A stretch of DNA of 64,000 nt from Alphaproteobacteria bacterium (GCA_021732145.1 JAKFVN010000004.1:1-64000), one strand, 5' to 3'. Positions 8,588 through 17,737 are shown, numbered from the stretch's first letter. Notes: generated by a model not told the origin, from the sequence alone. Translations and numbers: made by a program.

Positions 8588-10192
8588 CTATGGCTTTATC
8601 ATATTAAGGACATCCTGCGCGGTCATGGCATTATTCAGCTGCCTTGAACCTGAACCATCCCAGGCTGGCGAGTTGTTGCTGGTACCGCCAATGCTGCCCA
8701 TTGAATTCAAACCGCTGCCACCAAATGGCGATGGCGTTGCAGGAATAGCCGTTGGGTTATCCGCTGCGCGTTTTTCGGGCTTTGAATCACCGCTGTCAAA
8801 TGATGAGCGCTTGCGTTTTGGCTTTTCGGAATCCGATGAATCTTTTTCATCATCGGATTTTTCCGCGCTCTTGGGCTGAATGGTTTGCTTGTTACGAAGC
8901 GTTAAGTTCATGCGCTTATCGGCCGCCATTATCACTGCACGTGTTGGATCAAGCTGCAATAATTCAACATCCGTACCGCCAATCGAAATCTTTTCACCAA
9001 GCCCCACCATATAGGGCTGGTCTTGCACATCTCCCAAGATGGCGCGGCCACCCACTGTGCCAATCAACACAATTTCAGGTGCAGGCACTGCAGGCGCGTG
9101 TTCAGCTTGCGTCATGTCTTCAACGCTGGGCGGCTTGCGTGGCAATATCGCGCTTGACTTCAGCGGGGTCACGCCTTCATCCGAACCATCCATTTTTGCG
9201 GTTAATTTCGGTAATGGCAATGCATCAAGCGATGGCTGGGAAGAATGCAGTTGTAACTGCTTGCCCGGGCTGCCCGGCATTAATAATGACGAACTGCTGC
9301 TGCGTTTTGGCTTGTCTGGGCTGGATTTTATATCTGCAACATCATCTTCTTTGCCCGTGCGGCCATCTGAACCCGCGCCGCGGATGGGTACCACCACAAA
9401 TCCAAGGTTGCCGCTATGGCGCACAATCAAGTCTGTTGCGACATTCCCGCGAAATGTAGGCTCCCACATGACTGTAATGGGGCAGGATTCGCCGGGCTTC
9501 AATTCATCGCCTTCTTTGCAGCCCATCTTGCGAACGGTCAGCCCTTCATCTTCAGCTGCAATCAGATCAATCGATGAAATAAGCAATGGAACGGTGCTGT
9601 CATTTTCAATCAGCATGGTACGGGCGGCCTTTTCTTCATTCACCCTCACCGTGCCAAAATCCAGCGGCGCGGCGATTTTCTTGCTAATCGCCAATCCTTC
9701 GGATTTTTCATCTGCTTTGCCCAAAGTTGTGCCATTTACTTCTGCGCGTGCAATACGCCCTGTGCCGGAATGGTTCAACAGCAATTCAACTGACCACGGC
9801 CCCGGGCTGCTTGGCGTAATTTCCAATGCGACCGAACATTTATCCTGCACGGGAAGCGTTTTAAGACCCTTGCAGTCATCGGTAATGACTTTACTGCGCA
9901 CATTGCCATCGGCATTCAAGGTCAGCTCGTTAATCTGCACGGGATTACGAAAGCCGTTGAAAAAGAATACCGTGATGCGGCGTGCAACATTCACCAATGT
10001 CTCCCCGGCATCAATTGATGCGGGGTCGGCAACCACCGTATTAGCTGTAGACGCGTTTTTGCCATCTGCCGATTTTTGGGAAACCGTATTTGGGTTCACA
10101 AATGATGCATTGCGGGATTGCGCATGAGCGGGCGCAGATGCAATCGCCAATGCCAAAGCCGCCATGCATAACAAGAGAACGCGCTTGCGCAT
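8588..10192 (-). CDS. Periplasmic Ig-like/PilP-like fusion protein
   Basis: The 534-residue protein starts with a signal peptide ('LLLCMAALALAIASAPAHA', cut near residue 25). Residues about 60-170 and 175-290 look like two beta-sandwich repeats of the Hydin/choice-of-anchor-D kind, each with a 'C..E/I.P...G' pattern such as 'CPITVMWEPTFRGNVATDL'. A Ser/Pro-rich linker follows, then a PilP/GspC homology-region-like segment, 'IVLIGTVGGRAILGDVQDQ', with 'VELLQLDPTRAVIMAADK'. The C-terminus is low-complexity and charged. PilP/GspC modules connect the inner-membrane assembly to the secretin. The Ig-like part is unusual. Its start codon overlaps the secretin stop (TAATG). Confidence 0.7.
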   Translation of the reverse strand: MRKRVLLLCMAALALAIASAPAHAQSRNASFVNPNTVSQKSADGKNASTANTVVADPASIDAGETLVNVARRITVFFFNGFRNPVQINELTLNADGNVRSKVITDDCKGLKTLPVQDKCSVALEITPSSPGPWSVELLLNHSGTGRIARAEVNGTTLGKADEKSEGLAISKKIAAPLDFGTVRVNEEKAARTMLIENDSTVPLLISSIDLIAAEDEGLTVRKMGCKEGDELKPGESCPITVMWEPTFRGNVATDLIVRHSGNLGFVVVPIRGAGSDGRTGKEDDVADIKSSPDKPKRSSSSSLLMPGSPGKQLQLHSSQPSLDALPLPKLTAKMDGSDEGVTPLKSSAILPRKPPSVEDMTQAEHAPAVPAPEIVLIGTVGGRAILGDVQDQPYMVGLGEKISIGGTDVELLQLDPTRAVIMAADKRMNLTLRNKQTIQPKSAEKSDDEKDSSDSEKPKRKRSSFDSGDSKPEKRAADNPTAIPATPSPFGGSGLNSMGSIGGTSNNSPAWDGSGSRQLNNAMTAQDVLNMIKP

Positions 10193-11985
10193 TACGTGCC
10201 CCCGCTTTCAGAAGGAAGCGGCAGAATGCTTTGCGGTTCATCCCTTGGTACAGGCAATGGTGCAGAAGCCGTTTCTGGCGTTTTAACAGGCGGAATATGC
10301 GTTTCTTCAAACATCTTCACGGCCTGACCAAACTCGCTTTGCAATTCATTTGGCTTAACCGGCGCTTCTTCGGCGATCTGCTTGTCAGTTGCAACTGGAA
10401 CTTTTTCTGCGATAGCAGCATCTTCGTTTGGCTTATCTGCCACTTCGCCAAGAGAGCGCAGGCTGTCTACATTCCGTAGATCCGGTGCTTCCTTATCGCT
10501 AAAGAACACAACCGATGGCTTGACCATGACAACAAGTTCCGAATTGGTGATGATGCCTGATCCATAGGTTGGCACGATGCCACCAATTAAATCCGGGGCG
10601 GGCAATCCTTCGCGCGTGCGGTCTTCACGCGTGGTTTGAAGTCCTGCAAGCACAAGGTTATCGCCCGGGCGAACACGTAATACGGTCTGCACCGCGCGGT
10701 TGGCTGTTTTTGGCAATTGCAGCGAGGTAGTGCCGGTCGGAATGTTCGTGAACTTGATAAAATCGGATGTCTTGATCTGAAGCGTTGAAAACACAACGCC
10801 GCTTTCATAATTTCCGTTAACGGTGATTTCAAGTCCTGTCTTCAATTCTTGCGTATTTACCGTGTTGTTGCTTGCACCGGCGGTGGTGCCTGTACCTGCG
10901 ACCGTGCTGTTAATCAGCGTTCCAACCTGCGATACATAACGCTCGCTATCGCCCACTTCAAACTTTGCCGATGTGCCGGATACAAAGGTCAATTGCGGCG
11001 AACTGATATTCTGAACCTTGCCTTGGGTTGCGAGGAATTCTGCAAGCACATTCACGTCAACCGCGCCGGAAAGCACCGCTCCCAGATTAACGCCTTCGGT
11101 TGTGGTTACATTTGTTGTATTAGATTGAGACGTGACGTTAAGGCCAAGATTCTTTCCGCCTAAATCCGGAAGGTGCAAATCTTTCCAACTGATGCCCATT
11201 TTTTTAGTGTCATCCAGCGTGACCTGCCAGATATATAATTGCATCACGATGAGCGGGCGGCCGTTGCGCAATTGGTTAAGGTAACCTTGCACGCGTTCAT
11301 TGCCTTCGGCATTCGTTGCATAAATCAGATTACCGCCAGCGGTGTCAACTTTCACCTTGCCATCGATTAATGCTTCGATGGAATCCGCGATCGTGTTGTT
11401 TGCCCCGCCGCTATTGCCAGATTGCGCAATGCCTGGCAATTCAACAACAAACGTATCTTCTTCAGCCAACTCCAGTGCACCATTGCGGTAGGCGCAAAGG
11501 ATTTTTGCTGCACGGCAAATACGGCTTACCACCACGGGCAATGAACCTTTCAGGTTCATCAAGGTAACCTTGCGGTTTTGCAATTCCTCGGTTTCCCAAA
11601 GAAGCGTAATATCCGTATCTGCAAGCACAGCTTGCAGCGCTGTTGTGACAGGAACATTATTTAAATTGGTTGCGCCGATTTTGATATGCGCCGGCAAATC
11701 TGATGTTGCGCGCAGATTGGCAGGGCGCAAGGTGCGGCCCAATTGCAGCTTGACTACGGGCGGATCTTTTTCGCCGCGAACAGTTTGCTCTTTCTCGGGA
11801 ATTTGCTGAGCACGCGGATTGCGTTCCTTCAATCGCTCTGGTGGGGTAATATCGCCAACTGCCCACGAACAGCTTGTTAAAAGCAGCGAGAGAATGAACA
11901 CCGCGCATGCATGTGAGATTTGCAAACCCACAGCCAAAAGCGCAGCACTTTTCTTTTTAAAACTTCTTTTACAAAACCATTTCAT
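10192..11985 (-). CDS. Secretin lipoprotein (PilN/BfpB-type outer-membrane channel)
   Basis: The 597-residue protein is the outer-membrane gate of the pilus or secretion machine. A lipobox, 'LLLTSCSW', puts the acylated Cys at residue 39, as in the secretin lipoproteins of type IVb pili. An N-domain ('TALQAVLADTDITLLWETE', 'VTLMNLKGSLPVVVSRI') is followed by the secretin domain, with 'ISSPQLTFVSGTSAKFEVG' and the C-terminal signature 'VLRVRPGDNLVLAGLQ' and 'ELVVMVKPSVVFF'. It is the first gene of the leftward operon. No convincing ribosome site precedes the ATG, and no clear promoter was picked in the 170 bp upstream. Confidence 0.92.
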   Translation of the reverse strand: MKWFCKRSFKKKSAALLAVGLQISHACAVFILSLLLTSCSWAVGDITPPERLKERNPRAQQIPEKEQTVRGEKDPPVVKLQLGRTLRPANLRATSDLPAHIKIGATNLNNVPVTTALQAVLADTDITLLWETEELQNRKVTLMNLKGSLPVVVSRICRAAKILCAYRNGALELAEEDTFVVELPGIAQSGNSGGANNTIADSIEALIDGKVKVDTAGGNLIYATNAEGNERVQGYLNQLRNGRPLIVMQLYIWQVTLDDTKKMGISWKDLHLPDLGGKNLGLNVTSQSNTTNVTTTEGVNLGAVLSGAVDVNVLAEFLATQGKVQNISSPQLTFVSGTSAKFEVGDSERYVSQVGTLINSTVAGTGTTAGASNNTVNTQELKTGLEITVNGNYESGVVFSTLQIKTSDFIKFTNIPTGTTSLQLPKTANRAVQTVLRVRPGDNLVLAGLQTTREDRTREGLPAPDLIGGIVPTYGSGIITNSELVVMVKPSVVFFSDKEAPDLRNVDSLRSLGEVADKPNEDAAIAEKVPVATDKQIAEEAPVKPNELQSEFGQAVKMFEETHIPPVKTPETASAPLPVPRDEPQSILPLPSESGGT

Positions 11986-12061
11986 ATCAATAACGATGCC
12001 GACCGTAAGACGTGTGATTCGACCGATTTTGCGGCTTGTACCGATTAAGAAGGGTTAAGAT

Positions 12062-12104
12062 TGACAAAAAATTAACGCCGCGCCGGGTTGGCCAAATCGG
12101 CGCG
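12062..12104 (-). terminator. Terminator behind nadC
   Basis: CGCGCCG (12079-12085) pairs with CGGCGCG (12098-12104), with TTGGCCAA in the loop. Reading leftwards it is followed by TTAATTTTTTG, a good T-tract. It lies about 50 bp past the nadC stop and separates this operon from the secretin gene. Confidence 0.75.
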
Positions 12105-12154
12105 CGGATAATTGGGTGCGTGTCTTTTGGATTCTAGGGTTCTTGAAGCCGATT

Positions 12155-12994
12155 TTAGAAATCGAGCGCGATATCCAGTGCAGGCGCGGAATGCGTAATG
12201 GCACCAACCGAAACAAAATCAACTCCTGTTTCGCATATAGAACGAATTGTTTGAAGCGTTACTCCTCCGGATGCCTCCAAAGGAATCTTCCCCGCTGCCA
12301 AGGCAACAGCCTGACGCAGCGATTCAAGCGAGAAGTTATCGAGCATGATGACATCGGCATCGGTTGTTAAGGCTTGGGCAAGCTGATCCAGCGTGTCGAC
12401 CTCAATTTCGACCTTCACGGCCTTGCCAACAGCCGCACGCGACTTTTGCACAGCAGCGGTGATGGAGCCGACAGCAGCCAGATGATTATCTTTGATAAGC
12501 ACCGCATCATACAAACCGAAGCGATGATTAACCCCGCCGCCCATGCACACCGCAAATTTTTCAAGTGCGCGCAAGCCCGGATGCGTTTTGCGCGTGCATA
12601 AAATTTTTGCCTTGGTGCCAGCCGTTTCTTTTACAAATTTTGCAGTCAGCGTCGTGATGCCAGAAAGATGGGTAAGGAAATTCAGCGCGGTGCGTTCTGC
12701 CGTTAACATGGAACGTGAATTGCCTTCCAGCCTTGCAATGATGTCGCCGGCTTTCAATGCATCACCATCTTTTTTCAAGACCGTGATGCGCAGCGTATCA
12801 TCTACCATGCGTAACGCTGTTTGCGCGCATTGCACGCCGCATAGCACGCCATCAGCCCGCGCAACAAATTTCGCGCTGTTTTGCAAATGTTCAGGAATAA
12901 GGGATGCGCAGGTAATATCGCCCGCATTGCCTAAATCTTCAGCCAATGCTGCTTTTACCGCTGCATCAATCACTGATTGCGTTAGTTCGCTCAT
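12155..12994 (-). CDS. nadC: Nicotinate-nucleotide pyrophosphorylase (quinolinate phosphoribosyltransferase)
   Basis: This cytoplasmic enzyme converts quinolinate and PRPP to nicotinate mononucleotide in de novo NAD synthesis. At 279 residues it has the family length. Motifs include 'ERTALNFLTHLSGITTLT', 'CTRKTHPGLRALEKFA', 'GGGVNHRFGLYDAVLIKDN', 'EIEVDTLDQL', 'VIMLDNFS' and 'LEASGGVTL'. The start chosen is the ATG that overlaps the nadB stop as ATGA, giving 'MSELTQSVIDAA'. An in-frame ATG 15 bp further upstream would lie inside nadB. It is the last gene of the protease-rarA-nadB-nadC operon. Confidence 0.96.
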   Translation of the reverse strand: MSELTQSVIDAAVKAALAEDLGNAGDITCASLIPEHLQNSAKFVARADGVLCGVQCAQTALRMVDDTLRITVLKKDGDALKAGDIIARLEGNSRSMLTAERTALNFLTHLSGITTLTAKFVKETAGTKAKILCTRKTHPGLRALEKFAVCMGGGVNHRFGLYDAVLIKDNHLAAVGSITAAVQKSRAAVGKAVKVEIEVDTLDQLAQALTTDADVIMLDNFSLESLRQAVALAAGKIPLEASGGVTLQTIRSICETGVDFVSVGAITHSAPALDIALDF

Positions 12995-14550
12995 GCTTCT
13001 TCCGGCCAATCCTGATGCACCAATTCCCGTACCAACTGCTTGAATGACGTTAGCGTCATTGTACTATGCTCCGCCTTTGGAAGCAAATTCGGGAAGTCTT
13101 CGCGTGCGTGCGCGCCGCGGCTTTCCTTGCGCTGCAACGCGCTGACCGTCACCATTCCGGCAATCAACATCATCGAACGGGTTGTGCGGCTAAGCTCGCT
13201 GCGGCGCTGCAAATCGACAATCGCTTTCAAGGCTTCCAGCATTTTTGCCTCATTGCGCACAAGCCCGACATTCGCATACATCAGCTTGCGCAGCGCCATG
13301 CGCGTCAAGCTGTCTTTGTTCACATCAACCACCTGCGCCTTATGTGGCTCAATTATTTTGGTTGGTTTTTGCGTGAGCGGTTTCGAGAGCATATCCTTGG
13401 CAATCACCTGCCCATAGACCAGCGCTTCCAATAATGAATTGCTGGCAAGACGGTTAGCACCATGAATGCGGCTGCACGCGGTTTCACCGCACACCCACAG
13501 GTTTTTAATGCTGCTGTGACCGGTGTCATTAATGCTTACGCCGCCCATATGGTAATGTGCGGCAGGTGCAACCGGCAGCGCATCGGCAACCGGATTAAGC
13601 CCTGCACTTTCACATACTGATGTGATGAGTGGAAAGCGCTGCGGGAATGCAGCGCCTACTGATTGCCGTGCATCGAGCATGGGAACGCACCCAGCTTGCA
13701 ATTGCCGCCAGATGGCGCGTGCAACGACATCACGCGGAGCTAACTCCGCCTGCCTGTCAATGCTTGCCATAAAACGTTCGTTATTTTCATTGATCAGAAT
13801 TGCACCTGCACCGCGAAGCGCTTCGGTCAGCAATGGCATCGGGTCACGCCCGATTGCCAGCGCAGTTGGATGAAATTGCACAAATTCCAAATCGGAAAGT
13901 TCTGCGCCTGCGCGCACCGCCATCGCAAGCCCTTCGCCGCAGGCGGCGAATGGATTGGTGGTATAGCAATAAAGCTGGCCAACGCCGCCCGTTGCCAGTA
14001 CAACGCCGGACGCGGGCAGCACCACATGCTCGTGCGCGCGCGCCAGATGAATGCCCACCACTGCGCCGTTTTCTACAGCAATATCAACCGCGCGCCAGCC
14101 AACATGGAAATGGATGGATGATGTTTTTTTTGCCGTTTCAATCAATGCACGCATCACCGCCGCGCCTGTGCCATCGCCGCCTGCATGCACGATGCGGTGC
14201 TTGCTATGCGCGGCTTCACGGCCTAATGACAAATTGCCGTCTTCCTGCCTGTCAAACGGAACGCCCAGTTTTTCAAGCCACGCGATTTGCTCGCCCGCAT
14301 GCTCGGTCAGCATTTTGGTGCGGTGCTCATCAACCAGACCCGCGCCTGCCGCAATCGTGTCTTCCACATGCAGGCTTGGCGCATCTTCTTCCGACAATGC
14401 CGCGGCAATGCCGCCTTGCGCCCATGCGCTGGCGCTGCCTTCGCCCAGCGGCGCGCCCGTTAAAACAGTGACCGGATGCGGCGCAAGACGCAGCGCCGTT
14501 GAAAGCCCCGCAATACCTGCGCCGATAATGATGATGGGGGCTTCAGACAA
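12991..14550 (-). CDS. nadB: L-aspartate oxidase
   Basis: This FAD enzyme oxidises L-aspartate to iminoaspartate, the first step of NAD synthesis. It runs 519 residues. The FAD-binding 'IIIIGAGIAGLSTAL' is at the N-terminus, followed by 'SAWAQGGIAAAL', 'HAGGDGTGAAVMRAL', 'ATGGVGQLYCYTTNP', 'LEFVQFHPTAL', 'HYHMGGVSIN', and the C-terminal FAD region 'LWVCGETACSRIHGANRLAS'. These distinguish it from succinate dehydrogenase SdhA by overall pattern and by linkage to nadC. The quinolinate synthase gene nadA is not in the window. It starts 14 bp after rarA. Confidence 0.96.
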   Translation of the reverse strand: MSEAPIIIIGAGIAGLSTALRLAPHPVTVLTGAPLGEGSASAWAQGGIAAALSEEDAPSLHVEDTIAAGAGLVDEHRTKMLTEHAGEQIAWLEKLGVPFDRQEDGNLSLGREAAHSKHRIVHAGGDGTGAAVMRALIETAKKTSSIHFHVGWRAVDIAVENGAVVGIHLARAHEHVVLPASGVVLATGGVGQLYCYTTNPFAACGEGLAMAVRAGAELSDLEFVQFHPTALAIGRDPMPLLTEALRGAGAILINENNERFMASIDRQAELAPRDVVARAIWRQLQAGCVPMLDARQSVGAAFPQRFPLITSVCESAGLNPVADALPVAPAAHYHMGGVSINDTGHSSIKNLWVCGETACSRIHGANRLASNSLLEALVYGQVIAKDMLSKPLTQKPTKIIEPHKAQVVDVNKDSLTRMALRKLMYANVGLVRNEAKMLEALKAIVDLQRRSELSRTTRSMMLIAGMVTVSALQRKESRGAHAREDFPNLLPKAEHSTMTLTSFKQLVRELVHQDWPEEA

Positions 14551-14564
14551 AATTGTTCCTTTAA

Positions 14565-15875
14565 TTATTCTTTCTTCTGGCGTTGCTGTCGCAACGCGTG
14601 AAGCTCGGCAAGTCGCGCGGCAATATCCTTTTCATGCCCGCGGTTGGTCGGTTGGTAAAATGGCTGCCTGACCATAGCATCCGGGAAATAATTTTGCCCT
14701 GAAAAAGCATCGGGCGTGTCATGGTCATATTTATAATCCTTGCCATAACCCTGTTCGCGCATCATTTTCGTGGGTGCATTCAAGATATGCTTAGGCGGCA
14801 TGAGGGATCCGTATTGCGTCGCAGCCGCTTTTGCCCCATGCATCGCCATGTAGGCAGCGTTTGATTTGGGCGATACCGCCAGATAAATAACAAGCTGCGT
14901 GAGCGCCAAATCGCCTTCGGGCGAACCCATGCGTTCATAAGCCTGCCATGCGGCAATCGCCTGTGTCAGCGCGGCTGGATTGGCAAGCCCCACATCTTCC
15001 ACCGCAAAGCGGGTAAGGCGGCGCGCGATATAATTGGGGTCTTCGCCGCCTTCCAGCATGCGGAAAAACCAGTATAGCGCCGCGTCTACATCGCTGCCGC
15101 GCAATGATTTATGAAGAGCGCTAATTAAATTGTAATGGCTATCCTGTTTTTTATCATAAAGCGGGGCACGCTTTTGCAAGCGCTTGACCAAACCCTGCGC
15201 ATCCAGAATTTCCTGCGGCGGCGCGGTTAGCAAATCCTCGGCCAATGCGAGTAGATAACGCCCATCGCCATCCGCCATGCCAATAAGCGTACTGCGCGCT
15301 TCGGCGGTAAGCGCCAGTTTCTTGCCAGTATCTTTTTCTGCACGTTGTAATAATTCTTCCTGCGCTGCTTCATCCAAACGGTTTAGCACCACTACCTGCG
15401 CGCGCGATAACAAAGCGCCGTTTAATTCAAAAGACGGGTTTTCGGTTGTCGCGCCCACCAGCACCACTGTGCCGTTTTCAACATAGGGCAAAAATGCGTC
15501 TTGCTGTGCACGATTGAATCGATGAATTTCATCCACAAACAGCAAGGTGCCATTGCCCACAGCGTGATTTTTTTCGGCGGTTTCAAACACTTTGCGCAAA
15601 TCCGCAACACCGGACATCACAGCAGATACGGGTTCAAACTTTAAGCCCACCGCCTTTGCCAATAACCGCGCGATGGTAGTTTTACCGCAACCCGGCGGCC
15701 CCCACAGAATGATGGATGACAAATGCTTGCCTGCCACCATGCGCGCGATGATGCCTTCATCTTTCAGCACATGGTTTTGACCAATCACTTCCGTTAATTG
15801 CGTTGGCCGCAATTTATCCGCCAAAGGTCTTGGCGCTGCGCTTTCGAATAAGGATGCTTCTTTTTGCGCACTCAT
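14565..15875 (-). CDS. rarA: Replication-associated recombination AAA ATPase RarA/MgsA
   Basis: The 436-residue clamp-loader-like AAA+ ATPase acts at stalled replication forks. Walker A is 'GPPGCGKTT' at 59-67, Walker B 'LLFVDEIHRFN' at 111-121 with D115-E116, and sensor 1 'GATTENPSFELN'. The C-terminal half carries the tetramerisation helices, 'HYNLISALHKSLRGSDVDAA', and 'QYGSLMPPKHILNAPTKMM'. The ATG overlaps the stop of the protease gene by 4 bp. The mixture of quality-control, repair and NAD genes in one operon is not functionally obvious. Confidence 0.95.
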   Translation of the reverse strand: MSAQKEASLFESAAPRPLADKLRPTQLTEVIGQNHVLKDEGIIARMVAGKHLSSIILWGPPGCGKTTIARLLAKAVGLKFEPVSAVMSGVADLRKVFETAEKNHAVGNGTLLFVDEIHRFNRAQQDAFLPYVENGTVVLVGATTENPSFELNGALLSRAQVVVLNRLDEAAQEELLQRAEKDTGKKLALTAEARSTLIGMADGDGRYLLALAEDLLTAPPQEILDAQGLVKRLQKRAPLYDKKQDSHYNLISALHKSLRGSDVDAALYWFFRMLEGGEDPNYIARRLTRFAVEDVGLANPAALTQAIAAWQAYERMGSPEGDLALTQLVIYLAVSPKSNAAYMAMHGAKAAATQYGSLMPPKHILNAPTKMMREQGYGKDYKYDHDTPDAFSGQNYFPDAMVRQPFYQPTNRGHEKDIAARLAELHALRQQRQKKE

Positions 15876-17305
15876 CGCACGACCACCGTGATTACATGAC
15901 CACCACGGTTAATGCTGATGCGCCATGCGACAGCCTGCGTTTTCAATGCTGCCTGAACATCGCTCACAGATTTAATCTCCTGATTGTTGATGCCCACAAT
16001 CACATCGCCGCGCTGCAAGCCCAAACGTGCCGCCACGCTGCCCTTGCTTGCGCCAAGCACAATCGCGCCTTCAATATCATCGGGAAGGCCCATGTCTTGC
16101 GTCAACGCAGGTGATGGATTGACGATGCGCGCGCCGGATAATGGCGTTTCGCCAGCCAATGTAGCTTCACTTTTCGTTGCTTCCTTGGGGGGCGGCGCAA
16201 TCTTGACCGTAATATCCTGCTTGTCATTCTTGCGCAAAATGCTGAAAGTCAGCGATGTATCCACCGCCGCCGTTGCCGTGCGGTAGCGCAGGCTTTCTTC
16301 ATCGGTAATTTCCTTGCCATTGATAGCAAGAATGACATCGCCCACTTTCAAGCCAGCCGCCAATGCCGGGCTTTGCTTATGGATTTCGCGCACAATCACG
16401 CCGGTTGGGTGATTAAGCCCGACGCTCTGCGCAATCTCGCTGTTGAGTGTCTGTACCGAAATGCCAAGCCAGCCACGCACCACCGCGCCGCCCTGGCTGG
16501 CGGATGCAATCACCGTGCGCACCAGGTTGGACGGAATGGCAAAGCCAATGCCCAATGAACCGCCATCTTTTGAATAAATGGCAGAAGGAACACCAACCAG
16601 CTTGCCATCCACGGTGACAAGCGCGCCGCCGGAATTTCCGGGGTTAATCGCGGCATCGGTTTGAATGAAATAATTATAATCGCTGCTGGTCACTTCGGCA
16701 GCGCGTGCCACGGCAGAAATAATACCCATCGTCACGGTTTGCCCAACCCCAAACGGGTTGCCAATGGCCAATACCACATCGCCTACTTCCGCATCATCAC
16801 TATCGGCCAGTTTTAACGTGGGGAAGGTTTCACCCTTGGTTTTCAATTTCAAAACCGCCAAATCGCTGCGCTTATCATCGGTAATGACGGATGCTTCAAA
16901 TTCGCGGCGGTCGGAAAGCACCACCGTAATCTGGTCTGCGCCTTCGATCACATGGTTGTTGGTCACGACAATGCCGTTTTCACCCACCATCACGCCGGAG
17001 CCCAATGAATTCTGCACGCGTTTTTGGGTCAAGCCTTGCGGCATCTGGTCACCAAAAAACTGGCGGAATAACGGGTCATTCATAAAGGGGGACATCATCA
17101 TGCGCTGGCGCACCAAGGTGCGCGTATAGATGTTCACAACCGCAGGCGCAACGCGTTTGATAACAGGCGAAAAACTGATGGCAATTTCCTGCTTCGATGT
17201 CGGCACTTTAGATGTAAGTGCCGGCAGCACATCATCCGCTGCCCATATCGGCGCAGCCATCAGCAAACAAGCAGCAAGGAAAAGATTAGAAAAAAGCCGG
17301 GTCAA
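15872..17305 (-). CDS. Do/DegQ-family periplasmic serine protease
   Basis: The 477-residue HtrA-type protease/chaperone degrades misfolded envelope proteins. It has a signal peptide ('FLAACLLMAAPIWA'), then a trypsin-like domain with the triad H118 ('VVTNNHVIEG'), D148 ('RSDLAVLKL') and S225 ('NPGNSGGALV'). Two PDZ domains follow: the first includes 'GWLGISVQTLNSEIA' and 'VGDVILAINGKEI', the second 'GLQRGDVIVGINNQEI'. The Q-linker before the catalytic domain is fairly long and Met-rich, more like DegP/DegQ than DegS, and no membrane anchor remains. It is the first gene of its operon. An AATATA (-10-like on the minus strand) lies about 25 bp before the ATG. Confidence 0.93.
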   Translation of the reverse strand: MTRLFSNLFLAACLLMAAPIWAADDVLPALTSKVPTSKQEIAISFSPVIKRVAPAVVNIYTRTLVRQRMMMSPFMNDPLFRQFFGDQMPQGLTQKRVQNSLGSGVMVGENGIVVTNNHVIEGADQITVVLSDRREFEASVITDDKRSDLAVLKLKTKGETFPTLKLADSDDAEVGDVVLAIGNPFGVGQTVTMGIISAVARAAEVTSSDYNYFIQTDAAINPGNSGGALVTVDGKLVGVPSAIYSKDGGSLGIGFAIPSNLVRTVIASASQGGAVVRGWLGISVQTLNSEIAQSVGLNHPTGVIVREIHKQSPALAAGLKVGDVILAINGKEITDEESLRYRTATAAVDTSLTFSILRKNDKQDITVKIAPPPKEATKSEATLAGETPLSGARIVNPSPALTQDMGLPDDIEGAIVLGASKGSVAARLGLQRGDVIVGINNQEIKSVSDVQAALKTQAVAWRISINRGGHVITVVVR

Positions 17306-17369
17306 AGGGAGCCTCCATCCACCATGCTAATATAGAGTACCCCAAGATATGAGCAAGAAGTTGGGCAGG

Positions 17370-17387
17370 ATTTTGGCGCACCAAAAT
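17370..17387 (-). terminator. Hairpin after sugE
   Basis: ATTTTGG (17370-17376) pairs perfectly with CCAAAAT (17381-17387) around a CGCA loop, 18 bp beyond the sugE stop. The following minus-strand bases are not T-rich, so it is a weak or Rho-assisted terminator candidate. Confidence 0.4.
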
Positions 17388-17404
17388 AATGCGAACAGCC
17401 GTAT

Positions 17405-17737
17405 TTAAGACTTAATCACGCCGCCTTCAATCAGCTTTAGGCCGACTGTGCCCGCAACCACCAGTGAAATGCAGAGCATTTTTGGCCATGTCATCGGTTC
17501 ATTAAAATAAAAGGTGCTCAGCAGCGTAAGAAGTACGCAATTCACGCCAATCCACACCGCATAACCAGTGCCAATGCCGAGTGATTTCATGGCAAGCGAA
17601 GCAAAGAATGGGCTGGCCAGAATAAAGACCAGCGCAATCAGGCTTGGGACGAGTTTGGTAAAACCGTTATTGAGTTTAAGCGTGACAATCCACGCCACTT
17701 CGCAAAGCCCTGCAATGATGAGGTAGACCCACGCCAT
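17405..17737 (-). CDS. sugE: Small multidrug resistance-type exporter of the SugE/Gdx branch
   Basis: The 110-residue protein has four membrane helices and works as a dual-topology dimer. The essential helix-1 Glu is in 'AGLCEVAWIVTLKLNNGFTK'. The 'MKSLGIGTGYAVWIG' in the third region is the pattern of SugE/Gdx guanidinium exporters rather than EmrE. Only 10 bp separate it from the lipoprotein gene upstream, so there is no room for a dedicated guanidine riboswitch. It is probably expressed with the alpha operon or the lipoprotein gene. Confidence 0.87.
   Translation of the reverse strand: MAWVYLIIAGLCEVAWIVTLKLNNGFTKLVPSLIALVFILASPFFASLAMKSLGIGTGYAVWIGVNCVLLTLLSTFYFNEPMTWPKMLCISLVVAGTVGLKLIEGGVIKS

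Noticed and set aside
9039-10127. Long plus-strand frame opposite the Ig/PilP-like gene
   Set aside because: It is the complement of a well-supported gene with a signal peptide and coupled translation; its composition is Ser/Thr/Pro noise typical of antisense frames.
12045-12058. TTAA-N6-TTAA upstream of the secretin gene as a CtrA site
   Set aside because: CtrA sites need TTAA-N7-TTAA; the spacing is one base short and the site lies far from any recognised promoter.
14051-14671. Plus-strand frame opposite nadB
   Set aside because: It is antisense to a clear L-aspartate oxidase gene and lacks motifs.
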